A stretch of DNA of 51,923 nucleotides from Vibrio sp. 14G-20 (GCF_026241515.1 NZ_JAPHPW010000028.1:1-51923), one strand, 5' to 3'. Shown: positions 18,549 through 27,398, counted from the first letter of the stretch. The notes: a model not told the origin generated them from the sequence alone. Translations and numbers: made by a program.

Positions 18549-18564
18549 CGTTTCACGTGAAACA
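18549..18564. other. parS centromere-like site (ParB binding)
   Basis: CGTTTCACGTGAAACA matches the bacterial parS consensus TGTTTCACGTGAAACA at 15 of 16 positions, including the full 14-bp palindrome GTTTCACGTGAAAC. It lies in the gap between convergent genes, 9 bp after an EAL gene stop. I saw no other copy in the window. In Vibrio chromosome 1 such sites cluster near the origin and bind ParB1. Confidence 0.88.
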
Positions 18565-18589
18565 CTGGTTGGTTAAATAACGATGTAAA

Positions 18590-18624
18590 AAGGGTGAGCT
18601 TATGGCTCACCCTTGTTGTTTTCA
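18590..18624. terminator. Terminator between FIST copy 2 and tapT
   Basis: AAGGGTGAGC / GCTCACCCTT with a 5-nt loop, A-run before and T-rich after. It can serve both convergent genes. Confidence 0.8.
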
Positions 18625-18677
18625 GTATCTGTCCCATCCTGAAATGTGCTTATTGCCTTCGCGCATGCCTGCTTGGT

Positions 18678-19274
18678 CTATTTGAGAGTATGGCCACACT
18701 TGTCGGCGTGGAAAACTTTTAGATACTGTTGGTAGTAGTCATCAATCAGTTTGGCAGGTTCGCTTTCACCTAAAGACTTGAGTAGCTCAATGCCTACTTC
18801 ACAAGTACACAAGTGGCCGCTGTCTTGATTGCGGCGCAAGGTGTATGACGATTCCGTCGTGATATCGAGATGGATTTGAGGAATGGTGTTTAACCACGCG
18901 CTCTTGTTGAGCATTTTCTTCGCTTCCTGCCATGTGCCATCCAAGATGATAAATAACGGCTTACGATCTCCGGCTATAGATGACACGGCCTGCTGGCACT
19001 CAATACTGTTGTCACTTGGAAACAGCAAAAAAGGCTGCAATGCTTCGTCTTCGAGTAAGGCAATCAGCTCTTTTGGCGGTGTTTTTCTTTGCCACACAAA
19101 GGATTGACACTGTTGAATAGATTGCTCAAGCAGCTTTCCGGTATTGGTATCACGCGACAGTTCATTCTCATGAGTGAGCAGTACAAGATCGATTTGGCTT
19201 TCGACACTAGGTATTAGGTGACAAATACATTGGTGAGTGAAGCCACAACCAGGGCAAGCTTGTTGGTTACTCAT
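18678..19274 (-). CDS. tapT: DTW-domain tRNA-uridine aminocarboxypropyltransferase
   Basis: A 198-residue protein of the DTW family. It starts with a Cys-rich zinc-type motif (CPGCGFTHQCICH) and has the defining motif DGTWQEAKKML with a preceding LFIILD. In E. coli, the family member TapT (YfiP) transfers the 3-amino-3-carboxypropyl group of SAM to uridine 47 of tRNA (acp3U). Length fits the shorter DTW proteins. It is followed on the minus strand by a terminator and preceded by a COG3650 gene with a 2-nt gap, so the two are likely cotranscribed. Confidence 0.85.
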   Translation of the reverse strand: MSNQQACPGCGFTHQCICHLIPSVESQIDLVLLTHENELSRDTNTGKLLEQSIQQCQSFVWQRKTPPKELIALLEDEALQPFLLFPSDNSIECQQAVSSIAGDRKPLFIILDGTWQEAKKMLNKSAWLNTIPQIHLDITTESSYTLRRNQDSGHLCTCEVGIELLKSLGESEPAKLIDDYYQQYLKVFHADKCGHTLK

Positions 19275-19276
19275 GT

Positions 19277-20821
19277 TTACAGCTTCACTCCACTTTGTGC
19301 GGGTGAGATACCATCAGCAAACAAAACCACGTCGCTGATATCTGCATCATCTGCAACTGGAGCGACACTTGGGTTTAGCGGGTAGCTGACACCAGAGTAT
19401 GACAGTGTGTGTTTTGCAGGTGTTGCACCGCCGCCACTGACATTGAAGATCAGATCTTGCCAGCCGTGGTTTTGCGATTTACCTAAGCGTATGTCGCCCT
19501 TAACCAGTGTCACTCGGCTATTGAAGCGCCAGTTATCTTGATGGTTTTCGAAAATCAGCAGTGTACAGCCGCCAGAACCACACCAATCGAGTTGGGCAAA
19601 CAGCTCTTCTTTGCCGTCGCCGTTGAGGTCGTAGGTTAACCAACGGTATTTGGTGTCGTCAGGTGAGCTGTTGTTGATCTTAAAATACTCGCGGATCGCT
19701 TGGTCGACTTTTGGATCAAGTTGATCACTGGAGTTGACCTGCTTTGCGGTTAGATCAACGTTAGCAGTGGTGTTTACTTGCGCTTGTGCACCCTTAGCTT
19801 CGAATAGCACCAGACCGCCGTTGGCAATCGGATAGACAACGTTGCCGACTTTCTCTTTTTCAGCGATCAGCTTGCCATTATCGAGTGTGAAGATGCGCTC
19901 GGAGATCAAATACTGTTGCTGGTGGCGAGTCATCACCACTTGTACCTGATTTTGGTTCAGTTGTTGCCAGAAGCCCTGCTCAACAATAGAAGGGTCTCCA
20001 TTGCTGTATGAATAAGTCGTGATAGCACTGTGGTCATCGTTGAGTTCAAGGTTGATAGAGAACCCTGAGTTTTGCGTTGAGCTAGCGAAATAGAGTCCGC
20101 TCCAGTCCAGAGTAGAGTCTTGGTTAGATACTGTTGCACAGCCGTTGTACTTGCTGTCATTAAGGTTGAGTTTCGCTTCCCAACCATAGATCGAATCGCT
20201 CATGCCGTCGCTACAACTCTCTTTCGTGAGGTTGAGTTCGCCTTGCGCTGATTGTTCTTGTAGCTTGTAGTCACGAGTGCTTGGAGTGGTGCGGCTAGAT
20301 TCAATATCGAGGATCTGTGGCTCTTCGCCCATTTTGGTGTATTTCAGCTGGTCTTTATCAAAGGTTGCTGACCAGAAGGGTTCATTACCGAACACACGAG
20401 TAGAACGCAGTGGTTGATCGCAGCGCTCTGGGTTCTCTGCGGTTAGGATGTTTACTTGGTCAACCACGAAACGTGCCGTGAAATCTGCGTTGTAACCCGT
20501 TTGGCTTGGCACGGTTAGGTGTCCAATCAGCTCGCCATATAAAGCTTGGTAAGGCCTCGTGGAGAGCCCTTGTGCTTCTAGTGCTAACTCTGGCGATAAG
20601 TCTAACCAGTATTGTTGCTGGCTGCCGCACGGAGTGAAGGTTCGGCTTTCGTGACCAACTACCACCTGACCACGCATGATGAAGGTTTGTGGTTGAATGC
20701 TCAGTGGCTCATCCAAGGTTGCTGGGGGCTGTTCAGGTTGTTGCGGCGTATCAGGTGCCGTAACACAGCCTTGTAGAGCGAACGCGACTAGCCATGTCAC
20801 TGGGTTTTTCATTACCTTCAT
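19277..20821 (-). CDS. COG3650-domain lipoprotein
   Basis: A 514-residue predicted lipoprotein of unknown function. From the start at 20821 (behind GAGGA) the signal peptide is MKVMKNPVTWLVAFALQGC with Cys19 in a lipobox. Residues ~50-130 form one small beta domain (TFTPCGSQQQYWLDLS). Another module carries GNEPFWSATFDKDQL, a hallmark of COG3650/HslJ-like envelope domains. The C-terminal part has YDLNGDGKEELFAQLDWCGSGGC, like a calcium-binding or FG-GAP-type repeat. An envelope stress or scaffold role would be a guess. An upstream in-frame start at 20842 is less likely. It is divergent from the EVE gene. Confidence 0.72.
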   Translation of the reverse strand: MKVMKNPVTWLVAFALQGCVTAPDTPQQPEQPPATLDEPLSIQPQTFIMRGQVVVGHESRTFTPCGSQQQYWLDLSPELALEAQGLSTRPYQALYGELIGHLTVPSQTGYNADFTARFVVDQVNILTAENPERCDQPLRSTRVFGNEPFWSATFDKDQLKYTKMGEEPQILDIESSRTTPSTRDYKLQEQSAQGELNLTKESCSDGMSDSIYGWEAKLNLNDSKYNGCATVSNQDSTLDWSGLYFASSTQNSGFSINLELNDDHSAITTYSYSNGDPSIVEQGFWQQLNQNQVQVVMTRHQQQYLISERIFTLDNGKLIAEKEKVGNVVYPIANGGLVLFEAKGAQAQVNTTANVDLTAKQVNSSDQLDPKVDQAIREYFKINNSSPDDTKYRWLTYDLNGDGKEELFAQLDWCGSGGCTLLIFENHQDNWRFNSRVTLVKGDIRLGKSQNHGWQDLIFNVSGGGATPAKHTLSYSGVSYPLNPSVAPVADDADISDVVLFADGISPAQSGVKL

Positions 20822-20860
20822 GTTATATCTTCCTCGGAGCAACCGTTAATTGGATTTATT

Positions 20861-21328
20861 ATGGCATATTGGTTATTTAAAACAGAACCCGACACCTTCT
20901 CTATTCAGACTCTGAGAGTACAAAAAACCTCTTGTTGGGAGGGTGTACGCAATTATCAGGCTCGAAATATGATGCGTGATGACGTCAAGCTTGGAGATTT
21001 GGTGATGATATACCACTCATCATGTAAAAAAGTTGGCGTAGCGGGGATCGCTAAAGTAACCAGAGAAGCCTACCCAGACCACTTTCAGTTCGACCCTGAG
21101 AGTGATTACTACGATCCTAAGTCTTCACCCGATAACCCACGCTGGATAATGGTTGATGTCGAGTTTGTGCGAGTGACTGAGCGCTTGATTCCTTTAGCTA
21201 CGCTTAAAGCCATGCCTGAACTCTCCGAAATGCCACTGGTAAAACGGGGCAACCGCTTATCCATCATGCCGGTTACTGAACAGGAGTGGCAGACTATCTT
21301 AAGCAAAGAAGTGTTAGGTTCTCGATAG
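20861..21328 (+). CDS. EVE domain-containing protein
   Basis: A 155-residue protein consisting of one EVE domain (PUA/YTH-like fold). The family motifs are clear: MAYWLFKTEPDTFS, WEGVRNYQARNMMRD, GDLVMIYHSSCKKVGVAGIAKV and the late WIMVDVEFV. EVE proteins are thought to bind modified bases in DNA or RNA; fused versions occur with restriction and programmed-death systems, but this stand-alone form is widespread in proteobacteria. The gap to the divergent COG3650 lipoprotein gene is about 40 bp. No partner nuclease is nearby. Confidence 0.92.
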   Translation: MAYWLFKTEPDTFSIQTLRVQKTSCWEGVRNYQARNMMRDDVKLGDLVMIYHSSCKKVGVAGIAKVTREAYPDHFQFDPESDYYDPKSSPDNPRWIMVDVEFVRVTERLIPLATLKAMPELSEMPLVKRGNRLSIMPVTEQEWQTILSKEVLGSR

Positions 21329-21355
21329 CCTTAGAGAGAGCTTTTTGCGTAAGGT

Positions 21356-21389
21356 TCAAAAAAGACAGCCAGTTGGCTGCCTTTTTATT
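21356..21389. terminator. Terminator between the EVE gene and yigL
   Basis: CAGCC-AGTT-GGCTG stem extended by A/T runs with one mismatch, between convergent genes. Confidence 0.75.
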
Positions 21390-21414
21390 TATTCGGATTT
21401 TTTACTAGATTAGA

Positions 21415-22242
21415 TTAAAGCAGGTGCTTTTCTAAGTAGTGCGCAACGGCATCGTCGGCGTTGCTGCCAATCACTTCATTGTCAGGCAGCGCTTTAAGTA
21501 CTTTTTCATGGGATGTGCCCATCACTAAGCCTTTACCTGCCATTGATAGTAGTTCGACATCATTCATGCCATCACCAAAAGCAATACAGTTTTCTAGCTC
21601 AAGGTCGATAGATTGAGCCACGGCTTGTAGCGCATCACCTTTAGAGACTTCTGCAGCCATCACTTCCAAGCACCAAGGTGTTGAGAAAGCGACATTCAAT
21701 TTTTCACCAAACAGAGCGTTGAGCTCATCTTCAAATGGCACAAGGTGTTCATGTGATTTATTTGGGTGAGTACAGAAGATTTTAGCAATGCCTTCACTCG
21801 GTGCGGTATCTGCATCGTACAGTCGGTATGTGAAGCCTGTTTGATCGTGAAACTTCTTCATTGTTTCGTCATCACGATTCAGTAACCACTCATCGTTCAT
21901 ATAGATATGGATGAAGATCTCCGGGTCTTTCTTAAACACATCCACAACACTTTGCACTAATTCCGCAGGGATGTTCTTGGCATACATCAGATTGTCGTCT
22001 TGGTCATGCACGCGAGCACCATTCGAGGTGATCATGTAAGCAGGAATGCCCGTTTGTTTGCGAATACCAGCAACATCAACATGGTGACGACCTGTTGCGA
22101 AGATAAAGGTATAACCTTGTCCGTGTAACTTCGTGAGTGTTTGCTTGGTAAAATCGCTTAACTGATGGTTGGGAGCCAAAAGCGTACCATCTAGATCAGA
22201 GGCAACAATTTTCACGGAATCTTTTAGTGCAGGAATACTCAT
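21415..22242 (-). CDS. yigL: YigL-type HAD-IIB phosphatase
   Basis: A 275-residue Cof-type HAD-IIB hydrolase. Motif I is ASDLDGTLLAPNH, motif II is FATGR and the late motif is AFGDGMNDVELLSMAG. E. coli YigL hydrolyses pyridoxal phosphate and sugar phosphates (it takes part in the glucose-phosphate stress response). The assignment to yigL over other Cof proteins rests on position: pldB lies immediately upstream on the same strand and rhtB diverges from pldB, the same neighbourhood as in E. coli. Confidence 0.85.
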   Translation of the reverse strand: MSIPALKDSVKIVASDLDGTLLAPNHQLSDFTKQTLTKLHGQGYTFIFATGRHHVDVAGIRKQTGIPAYMITSNGARVHDQDDNLMYAKNIPAELVQSVVDVFKKDPEIFIHIYMNDEWLLNRDDETMKKFHDQTGFTYRLYDADTAPSEGIAKIFCTHPNKSHEHLVPFEDELNALFGEKLNVAFSTPWCLEVMAAEVSKGDALQAVAQSIDLELENCIAFGDGMNDVELLSMAGKGLVMGTSHEKVLKALPDNEVIGSNADDAVAHYLEKHLL

Positions 22243-22432
22243 TTAACCCTCATTGCAAAATGCTTAACCAATATTGACGCTAGCCAGCGCTAGAATCGTT
22301 TTAACTACAATATCTCTAGGTAGAAATTGTATGCCAAATTCATGCAAGAAAAGAGGGCAAAGCTCACTTACTTCTCTTCCTCTTTAGCGCCTTTCTCTTT
22401 TGTCCGTTACTTTTCTTGTTAGCACGCCAACG

Positions 22433-23413
22433 CTAAGCAAAAAACTGAGCAATGGCATCCAATGTTGGATTGCGATACTCATCTTTCTCAAACAACACTT
22501 CATGCCTAGAACCTTCGATGACTTTAAACTGGCAATCCGAGTTGGTTTTCTTCAGCTTGTTGATGAACTTCACTTGAGCATCGTTACTGACAATCTTCTC
22601 TTCCCCTGCTTGAATCAAAAGCAGTGGGATTTTGATTTGGCGAGTTTGCTGGATAGCTTGCTTGGCTGCCATTAACCCTTGCCACACCCAGCGTGTGCTC
22701 GGTCCACCTACCTGCAAAGAGGGTGACTCTTCATACAAACGGCGGAACCACTGATAGCGAACCTTGCTGTGGCTCAGTAAGTTGTTTTCGAAAGGCTTCG
22801 AGTAATACGCTTGTTGGCCCGGCGCATAAGTTGGTGTGGCGTGATACGCGGTAAGCACCTGTCCGACAACCATCGCGATAGGTTTTAGATACCATTCAGT
22901 GTTGATGCCAAACATCGGCGCACACAGGGTTACCTTATCAAAGGGGTGCTCCGGATGAGTCTGTAGGTAGCGAGTCGCGATGGTGCTGCCCATTGAATGC
23001 GCGAGCAGGTAGCGATTGGAATACTTACTGAGATCAAAACTGGCAATGACGTCAGACATGTCAGATGCATAATCATCAAACTCATGAATGTGACCAATGT
23101 CAGAGTCTGTTACCATACGTTCAGACTGGCCTTGACCTTGGTGGTCAAATGAATAAACGTCATAGCCTTGTTGATAGAAATCATAAAAGAGTTCTTGGTA
23201 TTTTTGGCAGCACTCAATGCGGCCATTTGAAATAACAATCGCCTTGTTGTGTGTCTCTGAAGTCAGGCCACACCAGTACAGCTTCTTTTTACCGGATGTT
23301 GTTACATACCCATCTTTTCGTTGTTGCCAAAGGGTGGGGATCGGGTGTTTAATCGCTTGCTCGAATTGAGGTTCTTGCGTGTACGAAATCGGGGCGCCGC
23401 TGTGGTTTTCCAT
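22433..23413 (-). CDS. pldB: Lysophospholipase L2
   Basis: A 326-residue alpha/beta hydrolase that cleaves lysophospholipids at the inner membrane. Motifs are AIVISNGR near the oxyanion strand, SFDHQGQGQSER, the nucleophile elbow LLAHSMGSTIATR, PLLLIQAGEEKIV with the acidic residue, and GSRHEVLFEKD with the catalytic histidine. Length and start fit PldB. It is 190 bp upstream of yigL in the same direction and diverges from rhtB. Confidence 0.93.
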   Translation of the reverse strand: MENHSGAPISYTQEPQFEQAIKHPIPTLWQQRKDGYVTTSGKKKLYWCGLTSETHNKAIVISNGRIECCQKYQELFYDFYQQGYDVYSFDHQGQGQSERMVTDSDIGHIHEFDDYASDMSDVIASFDLSKYSNRYLLAHSMGSTIATRYLQTHPEHPFDKVTLCAPMFGINTEWYLKPIAMVVGQVLTAYHATPTYAPGQQAYYSKPFENNLLSHSKVRYQWFRRLYEESPSLQVGGPSTRWVWQGLMAAKQAIQQTRQIKIPLLLIQAGEEKIVSNDAQVKFINKLKKTNSDCQFKVIEGSRHEVLFEKDEYRNPTLDAIAQFFA

Positions 23414-23494
23414 GGGAAATTACCTGAACTGATGCGTGTGAGAGCTTTATTGCTACTAATGTTGTTAGATTAAAGAACTAGTAAGGAAATGCAA

Positions 23495-24112
23495 ATGGAT
23501 ACTCATGTTTGGCTTGCTTATGTCGTCACGGCGATATTGTTTAGTTTGGCTCCGGGTTCAGGCACCGTTAACTCAATTAGTAATGGGCTAAGTTATGGCA
23601 CTAAGAAGTCACTCGCGTCGATCGCAGGCTTACAGCTCGGTCTTGCATTCCACATCATGCTGGTGGGGGCGGGCATTGGTGCATTAGTGGCTCAATCCGC
23701 GTTGGCGTTCACCATCATCAAATGGGTGGGCGTGGTTTACCTTCTTTGGTTGGGTATTCAAAAGTGGCGTGACAACTCTAGCTTAGTGGCTTCACAAGAA
23801 AACTCGATGTTATCGAGTGGTAAGCTGCTTAGAAATGCGGTGCTGATTAACCTGACTAACCCAAAATCTATCGTGTTTTTGGTGGCTCTGTTCCCTCAAT
23901 TTATCGATCCAACACAGCCGCAAGCACCGCAACTGTTAGTGCTCGGTGTTACAACGGTATTCATTGATAGCGTTGTTATGTTGGGCTATACCTCATTAGC
24001 TTCACAAATGGGACGTTTTATTCGTTCAGATCGCATAATGGGTAAGATAAATAAAATCTTTGGTGGTATGTTCATGGGCTGCGGCGCATTGCTCGCTGCC
24101 GCCAAAGCCTAA
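23495..24112 (+). CDS. rhtB: LysE/RhtB family amino-acid exporter
   Basis: A 205-residue inner-membrane protein with about six membrane segments. The family opening MDTHVWLAYVVTAILFSLAPGSGTVN aligns with RhtB, and the LLINLTNPKS-type motif is present (NAVLINLTNPKSIVF). RhtB exports homoserine, homoserine lactone and related amino acids; real substrates vary. The start at 23495 is preferred since AAGGA is 7 nt upstream; the ATG at 23489 overlaps it. Neighbours pldB and yigL support RhtB over other LysE-type exporters. Confidence 0.87.
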   Translation: MDTHVWLAYVVTAILFSLAPGSGTVNSISNGLSYGTKKSLASIAGLQLGLAFHIMLVGAGIGALVAQSALAFTIIKWVGVVYLLWLGIQKWRDNSSLVASQENSMLSSGKLLRNAVLINLTNPKSIVFLVALFPQFIDPTQPQAPQLLVLGVTTVFIDSVVMLGYTSLASQMGRFIRSDRIMGKINKIFGGMFMGCGALLAAAKA

Positions 24113-24157
24113 TCAAAGCAATAGAGTTATAGTTAAACCAATTAGAGTTATCAAGAA

Positions 24158-25378
24158 ATGACCGCTACCTACGTTGCTCGACAACCTATCTTAAATCGTA
24201 ACAAGAACACGCTTGGTTATGAGTTGCTGTTTCGTGACGGAGAAAGGAATGCCTATCCAGCGCATATTGAGTCTAACAGAGCAACGTATCGTCTGATTGT
24301 TGAGAACTTCTTGTCGGTTGGGCTTAACCCTTCGATCCCTTCTTCACGCTGCTTTATTAACTTCCCATATCAAAGCCTAATTCGTCGGTTGCCCTTGAGC
24401 TTGCCGAAAGACAAGGTGGTGGTTGAGATCCTTGAAACCTGCCAACCGACCGACGAGTTATTAGAAGCCGTTAAAGATCTCTACCAAGCGGGCTACATGA
24501 TCGCCCTAGATGACTTTACTTCGACGCCAGAATGGGAACGTTTCCTCAGATATACGCATATTGTTAAGCTCGATATCATGCAGATGGGCTTAGATGAGGC
24601 GTGTGATTTGGTTAGGGCGCATCAAGGGAAGAAATTTAGCTTTCTTGCTGAACGAGTCGAAACCGAACAAGAGTACCAGCAAGCAAAAGAGGCGGGCTTT
24701 AAGTTCTTCCAAGGCTATTTCTTTAGCAAGCCGGAAATCATCAAGACTAAGTACATCAGCCCAGAGCAAGTGATTGCCATGGAACTGTTCCAGGAAGTGT
24801 GCAAGCCAGATGTCGACTTTCAACGTGTCGAGAGCATCGTCGCGAAAGATGTCGCCTTGTCTTATAAACTACTGCGCTTTGTGAACACCATGTCGCCTCG
24901 TCTAGAGGTGACCATCTCTTCATTCCGTCAGGCTTTGGTGTATCTAGGGCAAGAGAAACTGAAAATGTTTGTCTCGCTGGCGGTGGCGTCTTACGTCTCG
25001 GATAAAAAACCGAAAGAGTTGTATGGTTTGTCTTTGCAGCGTGCACAGTTTTGCCAGCGTATGTCTCGTTATCAGGCATTTGAAGGACATACCGAGCAAG
25101 CCTTTATGATTGGTTTGTTCTCGTTGCTGGATGCATTGCTCGACCTATCGTTAGAGAATTTAGTTGAGCAACTGCCTTTGTGTAAAAGTATCAAGGTGGC
25201 TCTGCTTCGTCGAGAAGGGCCATATGGTACCTTGCTCGCGCTTGAAGAGAGTTTTGAGCATGCCGATTGGCAACAAATTGATGAGCACTGCGCTGATTTA
25301 GGATTAAGCGTGGATCAGGTCAAAACGGAGCTTACTGAAGCTCGGCGCTGGAGCCATACCGTTACTAACCAGCTCTGA
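24158..25378 (+). CDS. EAL-HDOD signalling protein
   Basis: A 406-residue soluble protein with an N-terminal EAL domain (about 1-195) and a C-terminal HDOD domain (about 200-400). The EAL signature reads YELLFRD, and the motifs CFINF, VEILE, ALDDF, KLDIM, AERVE and FQGYFF are recognisable. The usual DDFGSGYSS loop reads DDFTSTPEW, so phosphodiesterase activity is doubtful; YuxH-type proteins often act through c-di-GMP binding or protein contacts. The HDOD part shows SYKLLRFVNT and ISSFRQALVYLGQEKL. Monocistronic, with a terminator directly after. Confidence 0.9.
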   Translation: MTATYVARQPILNRNKNTLGYELLFRDGERNAYPAHIESNRATYRLIVENFLSVGLNPSIPSSRCFINFPYQSLIRRLPLSLPKDKVVVEILETCQPTDELLEAVKDLYQAGYMIALDDFTSTPEWERFLRYTHIVKLDIMQMGLDEACDLVRAHQGKKFSFLAERVETEQEYQQAKEAGFKFFQGYFFSKPEIIKTKYISPEQVIAMELFQEVCKPDVDFQRVESIVAKDVALSYKLLRFVNTMSPRLEVTISSFRQALVYLGQEKLKMFVSLAVASYVSDKKPKELYGLSLQRAQFCQRMSRYQAFEGHTEQAFMIGLFSLLDALLDLSLENLVEQLPLCKSIKVALLRREGPYGTLLALEESFEHADWQQIDEHCADLGLSVDQVKTELTEARRWSHTVTNQL

Positions 25379-25408
25379 TTTCCTTTTGTTAAACTTTAAT
25401 GACAATTG

Positions 25409-25436
25409 AAACGCACGCCTTGACGTGCGTTTTTTT
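25409..25436 (+). terminator. Terminator after the EAL-HDOD gene
   Basis: ACGCACG / CGTGCGT stem, 6-nt loop, seven T's. Confidence 0.9.
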
Positions 25437-25445
25437 ACAGTTAAA

Positions 25446-25473
25446 ATATACGCATATCCATATATGAGTATGT
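25446..25473. promoter_or_regulatory. Candidate ArsR operator
   Basis: A 28-bp imperfect dyad centred on CATATCCATATATG (20 of 28 positions match the reverse complement) ends five bases before the arsR ATG. Size, AT-richness and place fit an ArsR-family operator, suggesting autorepression released by arsenite or another thiophilic ligand. Confidence 0.55.
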
Positions 25474-25477
25474 AGTT

Positions 25478-25819
25478 ATGCTTCCTCACCAATTTTTTAA
25501 ATTACTGTCTGATGAAACGCGAGTGCGTTGCTTAATGCTGATTGTGCGCAATGAATGCCTTTCTGTTGGTGAGTTGACTCAAGCATTACAAGAAAGTCAG
25601 CCAAAGATTTCCCGTCACCTAGCGCAGTTGCGCTCAAATGGCATTTTGACGGATGTTCGCCAAGGGCAGTGGGTGTTTTATCGCCTGTCACAAGATTTAC
25701 CGGGTTGGATGCTACAGTTAATTGATGACCTTATCGCATCGAACTGTTTGAAAACTGAATATCAACAAGACACTGAGCGTTTAGAAGCAATAACTTTACG
25801 CCCTCAATGTTGCGTTTAA
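25478..25819 (+). CDS. arsR: ArsR-family repressor of the ars cassette
   Basis: A 113-residue winged-helix repressor. It begins MLPHQFFKLLSDETRVRCLMLI and its recognition region is ALQESQPKISRHLAQLRSNGILTDVRQGQWVFYRL, typical of ArsR/SmtB. Cysteines are at 18, 27, 90, 111 and 112. The E. coli CxCxxC inducer site in helix 3 is absent: only Cys27 sits there. The C-terminal Cys pair suggests a differently built As(III) site. It is the first gene of a four-gene arsenate cassette and lies directly behind a dyad likely to be its operator. Confidence 0.87.
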   Translation: MLPHQFFKLLSDETRVRCLMLIVRNECLSVGELTQALQESQPKISRHLAQLRSNGILTDVRQGQWVFYRLSQDLPGWMLQLIDDLIASNCLKTEYQQDTERLEAITLRPQCCV

Positions 25820-25860
25820 TTGAATATTTTTAGATTCACCACTGACTGAGAGAACACACA

Positions 25861-26862
25861 ATGACAGTTAAAGTAGGTATCAATGGTTTTGGTCGTATTG
25901 GCCGTCTAGCACTTCGCGCAGCATTCGATTGGGCAGAGCTAGAGTTTGTACAAATTAATGATGTAGCGGGCGATACCGCAACGTTAGCACATCTTCTAGA
26001 GTTCGATTCAGTTCAAGGTCGCTTTCACCACGAAGTAACTGCAGAAGGCGATGAGATGATCATCAATGGCCAGCGCATCAAGACCACACAAGAGCGCGAC
26101 ATCGATGCGATCGATTGGTCTGGCTGTGATGTGGTGATTGAAGCGACGGGTGTTCACCGTAAGACATCTTTCTTAAACAAATATCTAGAGCAGGGCGTGA
26201 AACGTGTTGTGGTATCGGCGCCAGTGAAAGAAGAAGGCATCGCAAACATCGTTGTTGGTGTGAATGACGCTATCTTCGACCCGGCAGTACACAAAATCGT
26301 AACGGCAGCTTCTTGTACAACCAACTGTCTCGCGCCAGTGGTTAAAGTTATCAACGAGAAGCTCGGTATCGAGAATGCAGCCTTTACCACGATTCACGAT
26401 CTAACCAACACGCAAACGATCCTTGATGCGCCCCACAAAGACTTACGCCGTGCACGTGCATGTGGCATGAGCCTTATCCCAACAACAACGGGTAGTGCTA
26501 AAGCGATTGTTGAGATCTTCCCAGAGCTTGAAAACCGCATTAACGGCCACGCGGTTCGTGTTCCACTAGCGAACGCTTCTCTGACTGACATCATCTTCGA
26601 AGTGAAGCAAGACACAACAGTAGAAGAAGTTAACGCGATGCTAAAAGAAGCGTCTGAGAATGAACTAAAAGGTATTCTTGGCTTTGAAGAGCGTCCGCTG
26701 GTTTCTATCGATTACAAAGGTGACCAACGCTCAACCATCGTGGATGCACTATCAACGATGTTGGTAGGTAAGCGCATGGTTAAGATCTACGCTTGGTACG
26801 ATAACGAGATGGGTTACGCGACACGTACCGCTGAGTTAGTTCGCACTGTCGGTTTAGCATAA
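25861..26862 (+). CDS. ArsJ-associated glyceraldehyde-3-phosphate dehydrogenase
   Basis: A 333-residue GAPDH with an N-terminal Rossmann fold (VGINGFGRIGRLALRA) and a catalytic domain with Cys152 in AASCTTNCLAPV and His in TIHDLTNTQ. In ars clusters with arsJ this enzyme is believed to use arsenate in place of phosphate, giving 1-arseno-3-phosphoglycerate for export. The context (arsR 41 bp upstream, arsJ downstream) identifies it as this dedicated form, not the glycolytic gapA, whose motifs are similar. Confidence 0.92.
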   Translation: MTVKVGINGFGRIGRLALRAAFDWAELEFVQINDVAGDTATLAHLLEFDSVQGRFHHEVTAEGDEMIINGQRIKTTQERDIDAIDWSGCDVVIEATGVHRKTSFLNKYLEQGVKRVVVSAPVKEEGIANIVVGVNDAIFDPAVHKIVTAASCTTNCLAPVVKVINEKLGIENAAFTTIHDLTNTQTILDAPHKDLRRARACGMSLIPTTTGSAKAIVEIFPELENRINGHAVRVPLANASLTDIIFEVKQDTTVEEVNAMLKEASENELKGILGFEERPLVSIDYKGDQRSTIVDALSTMLVGKRMVKIYAWYDNEMGYATRTAELVRTVGLA

Positions 26863-26903
26863 GCCTGCGTACTTAAGAAATAGTAGAATCTGGAGATTAC
26901 ACA

Positions 26904-27395
26904 ATGACACATCCAACATGGCAACTAGACCTAGAGCAAGGTGCGCTAATCCTGACTCCATGCCCAGGTACAAAAGAAGCAACGCTTGATGCATCACTGG
27001 CTCAGCTAAAAGAGCAAGGCGTTAAAGCTATCGTGACAGCACTTGATGACCATGAGCTTGCAAGCAAAGACGTGGCGGCACTTGGCGAAAAGACACGTGC
27101 GCTAGGCATGCAATGGTTCCAGATCGAGATCGAAGACGATTGTGCGCCGGGTGCTGATTTTGCTGCGAAGTGGCAAGCGGCTAGCCCTGAGCTACATAAC
27201 ATCGTTGATAACGGCGGCAAGGTTGCGATGCACTGCATGGGCGGCTCTGGTCGCACTGGTTTACTCGCTGCACACCTATTGCTAGAAAAGAACTGGGATC
27301 TGAGCAAGATTGTTCAAGAAGTACAATCACTTCGTCCGGGCGCATTTACTAAAGCCATTCAGGTTGAGTACATTAATGGCGTAGCTTCTGCGTAG
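26904..27395 (+). CDS. CDKN3-like tyrosine/dual-specificity phosphatase in the ars cassette
   Basis: A 163-residue cytosolic protein of the cysteine-based phosphatase superfamily. The P-loop HCMGGSGRTGLLAAHLL holds Cys111 and Arg117 (HCX5R), and an acidic loop EIEDDCAPG sits where the general acid usually lies. It resembles the small CDKN3/DSP group. It follows the arsenate-type GAPDH by 41 bp and precedes arsJ, so a role in arsenate handling is likely: arsenate reduction (the eukaryotic Acr2 reductase also uses an HCX5R loop), hydrolysis of an arseno- or phospho-ester, or protein signalling. Which one cannot be told from sequence. Confidence 0.85.
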   Translation: MTHPTWQLDLEQGALILTPCPGTKEATLDASLAQLKEQGVKAIVTALDDHELASKDVAALGEKTRALGMQWFQIEIEDDCAPGADFAAKWQAASPELHNIVDNGGKVAMHCMGGSGRTGLLAAHLLLEKNWDLSKIVQEVQSLRPGAFTKAIQVEYINGVASA

Positions 27396-27398
27396 CTC

